This document shows, in pieces, positions 61,852 to 64,000 of a DNA stretch of 64,000 nt. Position 1 is the first letter of the stretch, and each line of letters starts with the position of its first letter. Made by a program: the position numbers and the translations under genes. The notes beneath the pieces were generated by a model that saw nothing but the letters and a program-made list of their open reading frames with translations, had not been told where the DNA came from and searched no databases. The DNA comes from RH-AL1 sp965277355 (GTDB lineage: Bacteria; Pseudomonadota; Alphaproteobacteria; Rhizobiales; Beijerinckiaceae): NCBI GenBank assembly GCA_965277355.1, contig CBDICN010000002.1, forward strand, positions 992,001-1,056,000. The letters run 5' to 3'.

Positions 61852-63027
61852 TCAACTCTCGAGCGCGGCGTAGATCATCGTGCGAGCCAGCGTGCGGTAG
61901 TGCTGGCGCTGCTGCGGGCTGGAGGTCTGCATCATCAAGATCGCGAAGAACCCGCGGGCGGGATCGACCCAGAAATACGTCCCGCCGACCCCGCTCCAGA
62001 AAAAGTCGCCGACCGTGCCGGGAAACGGCGCCACGCCGGCGACGAGCCGCACCGCGAAGCCCAGTCCGAAACCGTAGCCCGGTCCCGGCGGGTAATAGGC
62101 CGCTTTGGCGATGTCGCGGCCGAGATGGTCCGCGGTCGCCAGATCGATCATCGCCGCGCCGACGACGCGCCGGCCGGCGAACCGGCCGCGCGCCAGCAGC
62201 ATCCGCAGGAAGCGCGCCTGGTCGTCGAGCGTGGAGACGAGGCCGTGATTGCCGCGCTGGCCGCGCCGGGGCACGCAGGGATCATAGAAGATCGGCCGCT
62301 CGTCCGACCGCTGCGGCAGCGGTTGCGCGACGCGCCCGCGCATCGTTGGCGGCGGCCGGAACGTCGTCTCGGCCATGCCGAGCGGCTCGAACAACGTGTC
62401 TTCGAGCACGCCCTGGAGATCGCGGCCGGCGACGACCTCGAGCACGCGCCCGAGCACGTCGGTGGCATGGGAATAGTGCCAGACGCGACCCGGCTGATGC
62501 TCCAGGGGAAGGGCGGCGATCCGCGCCGCGAACTCGGCGTTGCAGAGATCCTCTTCGAGCAAGCCGTCGGCGACGTAGGCGCGCTTGGCCGCGCCGTCGC
62601 CGAGAAAGCCGTAGGCGAGCCCGGCGGTGTGCCGCATCAGGTCCTGGATCGTCGGCGCCGCCTCGGCCGCCGTCGTGGTGCCGTCCGCTCCGGCGACGCG
62701 CAGGTCGGCGAAGGCCGGGATGATGTCGGCGACCGGCTGATCGAGGCGCAGAACGCCGCGCTCGGCGAGGACGAGGGCGGCCACCGTGACGACCGGCTTG
62801 GTCATGGAATAGATTCGCCAGATCGCGTCGCGTAGCAGCGGCGCGCCGGCGGCGACATCGCGGGAGCCGGAGCAATGGGCGTAAACGTCGTCCCCGGCAT
62901 CCCCGACCAGGATCGCGGCGCCCGGGATCGCACCCGCCGCGACATCCGCGTCGAGCCGCGCGCCGATAGCCGCGAGGCGCCGCTGGTCGAAGCGCGGGGT
63001 ATCCAGCAGGCGGTGTGGCTCCGGCAT
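61852..63027 (-). CDS. Serine hydrolase, class C beta-lactamase/esterase family
   Basis: 391 aa. SxxK motif S74-M-T-K77 (YSMTKPVV), YSH in VWHYSHATDVLG as the tyrosine box variant of YxN, and FFWSGVGGTYFWVDP as the third (HxG-like) region. No signal peptide is seen, so it is likely a cytoplasmic esterase such as EstB rather than a secreted beta-lactamase. ATG 63027 begins the family fold; the longer frame is rejected. Confidence 0.9.
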   Translation of the reverse strand: MPEPHRLLDTPRFDQRRLAAIGARLDADVAAGAIPGAAILVGDAGDDVYAHCSGSRDVAAGAPLLRDAIWRIYSMTKPVVTVAALVLAERGVLRLDQPVADIIPAFADLRVAGADGTTTAAEAAPTIQDLMRHTAGLAYGFLGDGAAKRAYVADGLLEEDLCNAEFAARIAALPLEHQPGRVWHYSHATDVLGRVLEVVAGRDLQGVLEDTLFEPLGMAETTFRPPPTMRGRVAQPLPQRSDERPIFYDPCVPRRGQRGNHGLVSTLDDQARFLRMLLARGRFAGRRVVGAAMIDLATADHLGRDIAKAAYYPPGPGYGFGLGFAVRLVAGVAPFPGTVGDFFWSGVGGTYFWVDPARGFFAILMMQTSSPQQRQHYRTLARTMIYAALES

Positions 63028-63213
63028 GTCGAGGCTCCTACCACGGCACGGTGATCGGCCGAAGCGCGCGCCTTCCGGCCAACTGGGCCACGCGGACGAC
63101 GATCTTGCCGATAGGCTTGCCGCTTTGGCGATGCCCGAAGTTTGAAAGCGCCCTCGCCCGCTTGCCGAGCGGCAGCCCGGGCTTAAGTTCGACAGGCGGC
63201 AGGGAGAGACAGC

Positions 63214-63918
63214 GTGGCGGACAGGAAGATCGCGATCGTCGCAGGGGTCGGCCCGGGCACCGGTGCAGCGCTGGCGCGCCGTTTCGATGCCGAGGGCTAT
63301 CGCGTCGCGCTGCTCGCGCGCGACAAGGCCTTCAGCGAACAGCTCGCTCCCACGCTGGACGGCGCCAAGGCCTATGCCTGCGACGCGTCCGACGAAGGCT
63401 CCGTCGCCGCGACGATGGCGGCCGTTCGCGCCGACATGGGCGAGGCATCGGCGCTGCTCTACAACGTCGGGTCCGGCACCTTCGGCGACGTCATGTCGAT
63501 CACGCCGGCGCAGTTCGAGACGACCTGGCGGGCCACGGCGTTCGGCGCGCTGCTGATGTCGCAGGCGGTGGTCCCGGCGATGAAGGCGCGCGGCGAAGGC
63601 GCCATCATCTTCACCGGGGCCACCGCCTCGCGGCGCGGCGGCCCGCGCTCGGCGGCGTTCGCCCCGGCCAAATCGGCGCAACGCGCGCTCGCGGAATCGA
63701 TGGCGCGTAGCCTGTGGCCGGTCGGCATCCACATCGCGGTGATGATCGTCGACGGCGTCATCGACATCCCGCGCACCCGCGCGATGATGCCGGACAAGCC
63801 CGACGACTTCTTCCTCAAGCCCGACGCGATCGCGCTGATCGCCGCCGATCTCGTTCGGCAGGACCGCTCCGCCTGGAGCTTCGAGGTCGAGGCGCGACCC
63901 TTCAAGGAGAGCTGGTGA
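63214..63918 (+). CDS. SDR-family protein lacking the catalytic tyrosine
   Basis: 234 aa. Cofactor loop GVGPGTGAALA and fold are SDR-like, but the YxxxK motif reads FAPAK (in RSAAFAPAKSAQRAL), so Tyr is replaced by Phe and only Lys remains. NNAG is YNVGSG. It may be a catalytically altered or non-enzymatic SDR. GTG start at 63214 after GGGAGAGACA. Overlaps the following MOSC gene by four bases. Confidence 0.85.
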   Translation: MADRKIAIVAGVGPGTGAALARRFDAEGYRVALLARDKAFSEQLAPTLDGAKAYACDASDEGSVAATMAAVRADMGEASALLYNVGSGTFGDVMSITPAQFETTWRATAFGALLMSQAVVPAMKARGEGAIIFTGATASRRGGPRSAAFAPAKSAQRALAESMARSLWPVGIHIAVMIVDGVIDIPRTRAMMPDKPDDFFLKPDAIALIAADLVRQDRSAWSFEVEARPFKESW

Positions 63919-64000
63919 GCGAGCTGCTGAGCCCTGCCGGCCGCGAGGCCGGGACCGTCGTCGCGGTCAGCATGAGCCCGACGCACGGCTTCTCGAAGAC
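63915..64000 (+). CDS. MOSC-domain protein, N-terminus only
   Basis: GTG overlapping the SDR stop (GTGA). The visible 28 residues (GREAGTVVAVSMSPTHGFSK) match the start of YiiM-like MOSC proteins. The rest is beyond the window. Confidence 0.7.
   Translation, partial: MSELLSPAGREAGTVVAVSMSPTHGFSK

Noticed and set aside
1..64000. CRISPR array, prophage or integron
   Set aside because: No regularly spaced repeats, cas genes, phage structural genes or attC-like sites were seen. The only repeats are the short tandem and dispersed ones listed.

Overview
This window is a 64 kb piece of a high-GC alphaproteobacterial chromosome, most likely Hyphomicrobiales (Rhizobiales). The evidence is gene content: an MbfA iron exporter with Irr-type operators, a ChvG/ChvI pair near an HprK/EIIA-Man/HPr phosphorelay, the rimP-nusA-ylxR-infB-rbfA-truB operon, a fused AroKB, and homologues of the large RkpA and RkpG proteins of rhizobial capsule loci. 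Genus cannot be fixed from the sequence alone.

Layout. 1-4.1 kb: partial kup (K+ uptake), mbfA (Fe export) and a GT1 glycosyltransferase. 4.1-10.1 kb is an accessory-looking block: three toxin-antitoxin modules (a Gp49/HigB-like pair with a frame-scrambled toxin, BrnT/BrnA flanked by a short repeat, and an addiction-module killer/antidote pair), a CAU-anticodon tRNA, and a TadE/TadE/TadG operon with a coupled small membrane protein. 10.1-11.2 kb: asd. 11.5-24.8 kb is the most distinctive part: a GT4 glycosyltransferase, a CDP-alcohol phosphatidyltransferase, an alpha-oxoamine synthase (RkpG-like), a 2482-residue reducing type I polyketide/fatty acid synthase (RkpA-like, no thioesterase) and a KAS III. 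Together they suggest synthesis of an unusual amino-ketone or sphingoid-like lipid, possibly with a head group or sugar.

24.9-31.1 kb: small stress proteins, a CorA-type transporter, nadD, proA, and an alcohol-dehydrogenase-like oxidoreductase divergent from a TetR regulator. 31.3-43 kb: remnant of an outer-membrane barrel gene, aroKB, a CNNM/CorC protein, a Met/Lys-rich secreted protein, a zinc-ribbon protein, ftsE-ftsX, a MOSC protein, a lytic transglycosylase, an MFS transporter and a B12-binding regulator. 43.2-51.1 kb: translation and transcription operon with an unrecognised protein coupled between rbfA and truB. 51.2-57.3 kb: PTS-type phosphorelay (ptsH, EIIA, hprK), then chvG/chvI, separated by an HxlR regulator, an SDR and an IS5-family transposase remnant. 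57.6-64 kb: FMN-binding proteins, an aldehyde dehydrogenase, a transglutaminase-like protein, a beta-lactamase-fold hydrolase, an SDR lacking its catalytic Tyr, and the start of a MOSC gene.

All coordinates and motifs were read by eye. Family names are recognition from motifs and length, not search results. Start codons were moved from the longest frame where a ribosome-binding site or family length favoured it; doubtful cases are stated.
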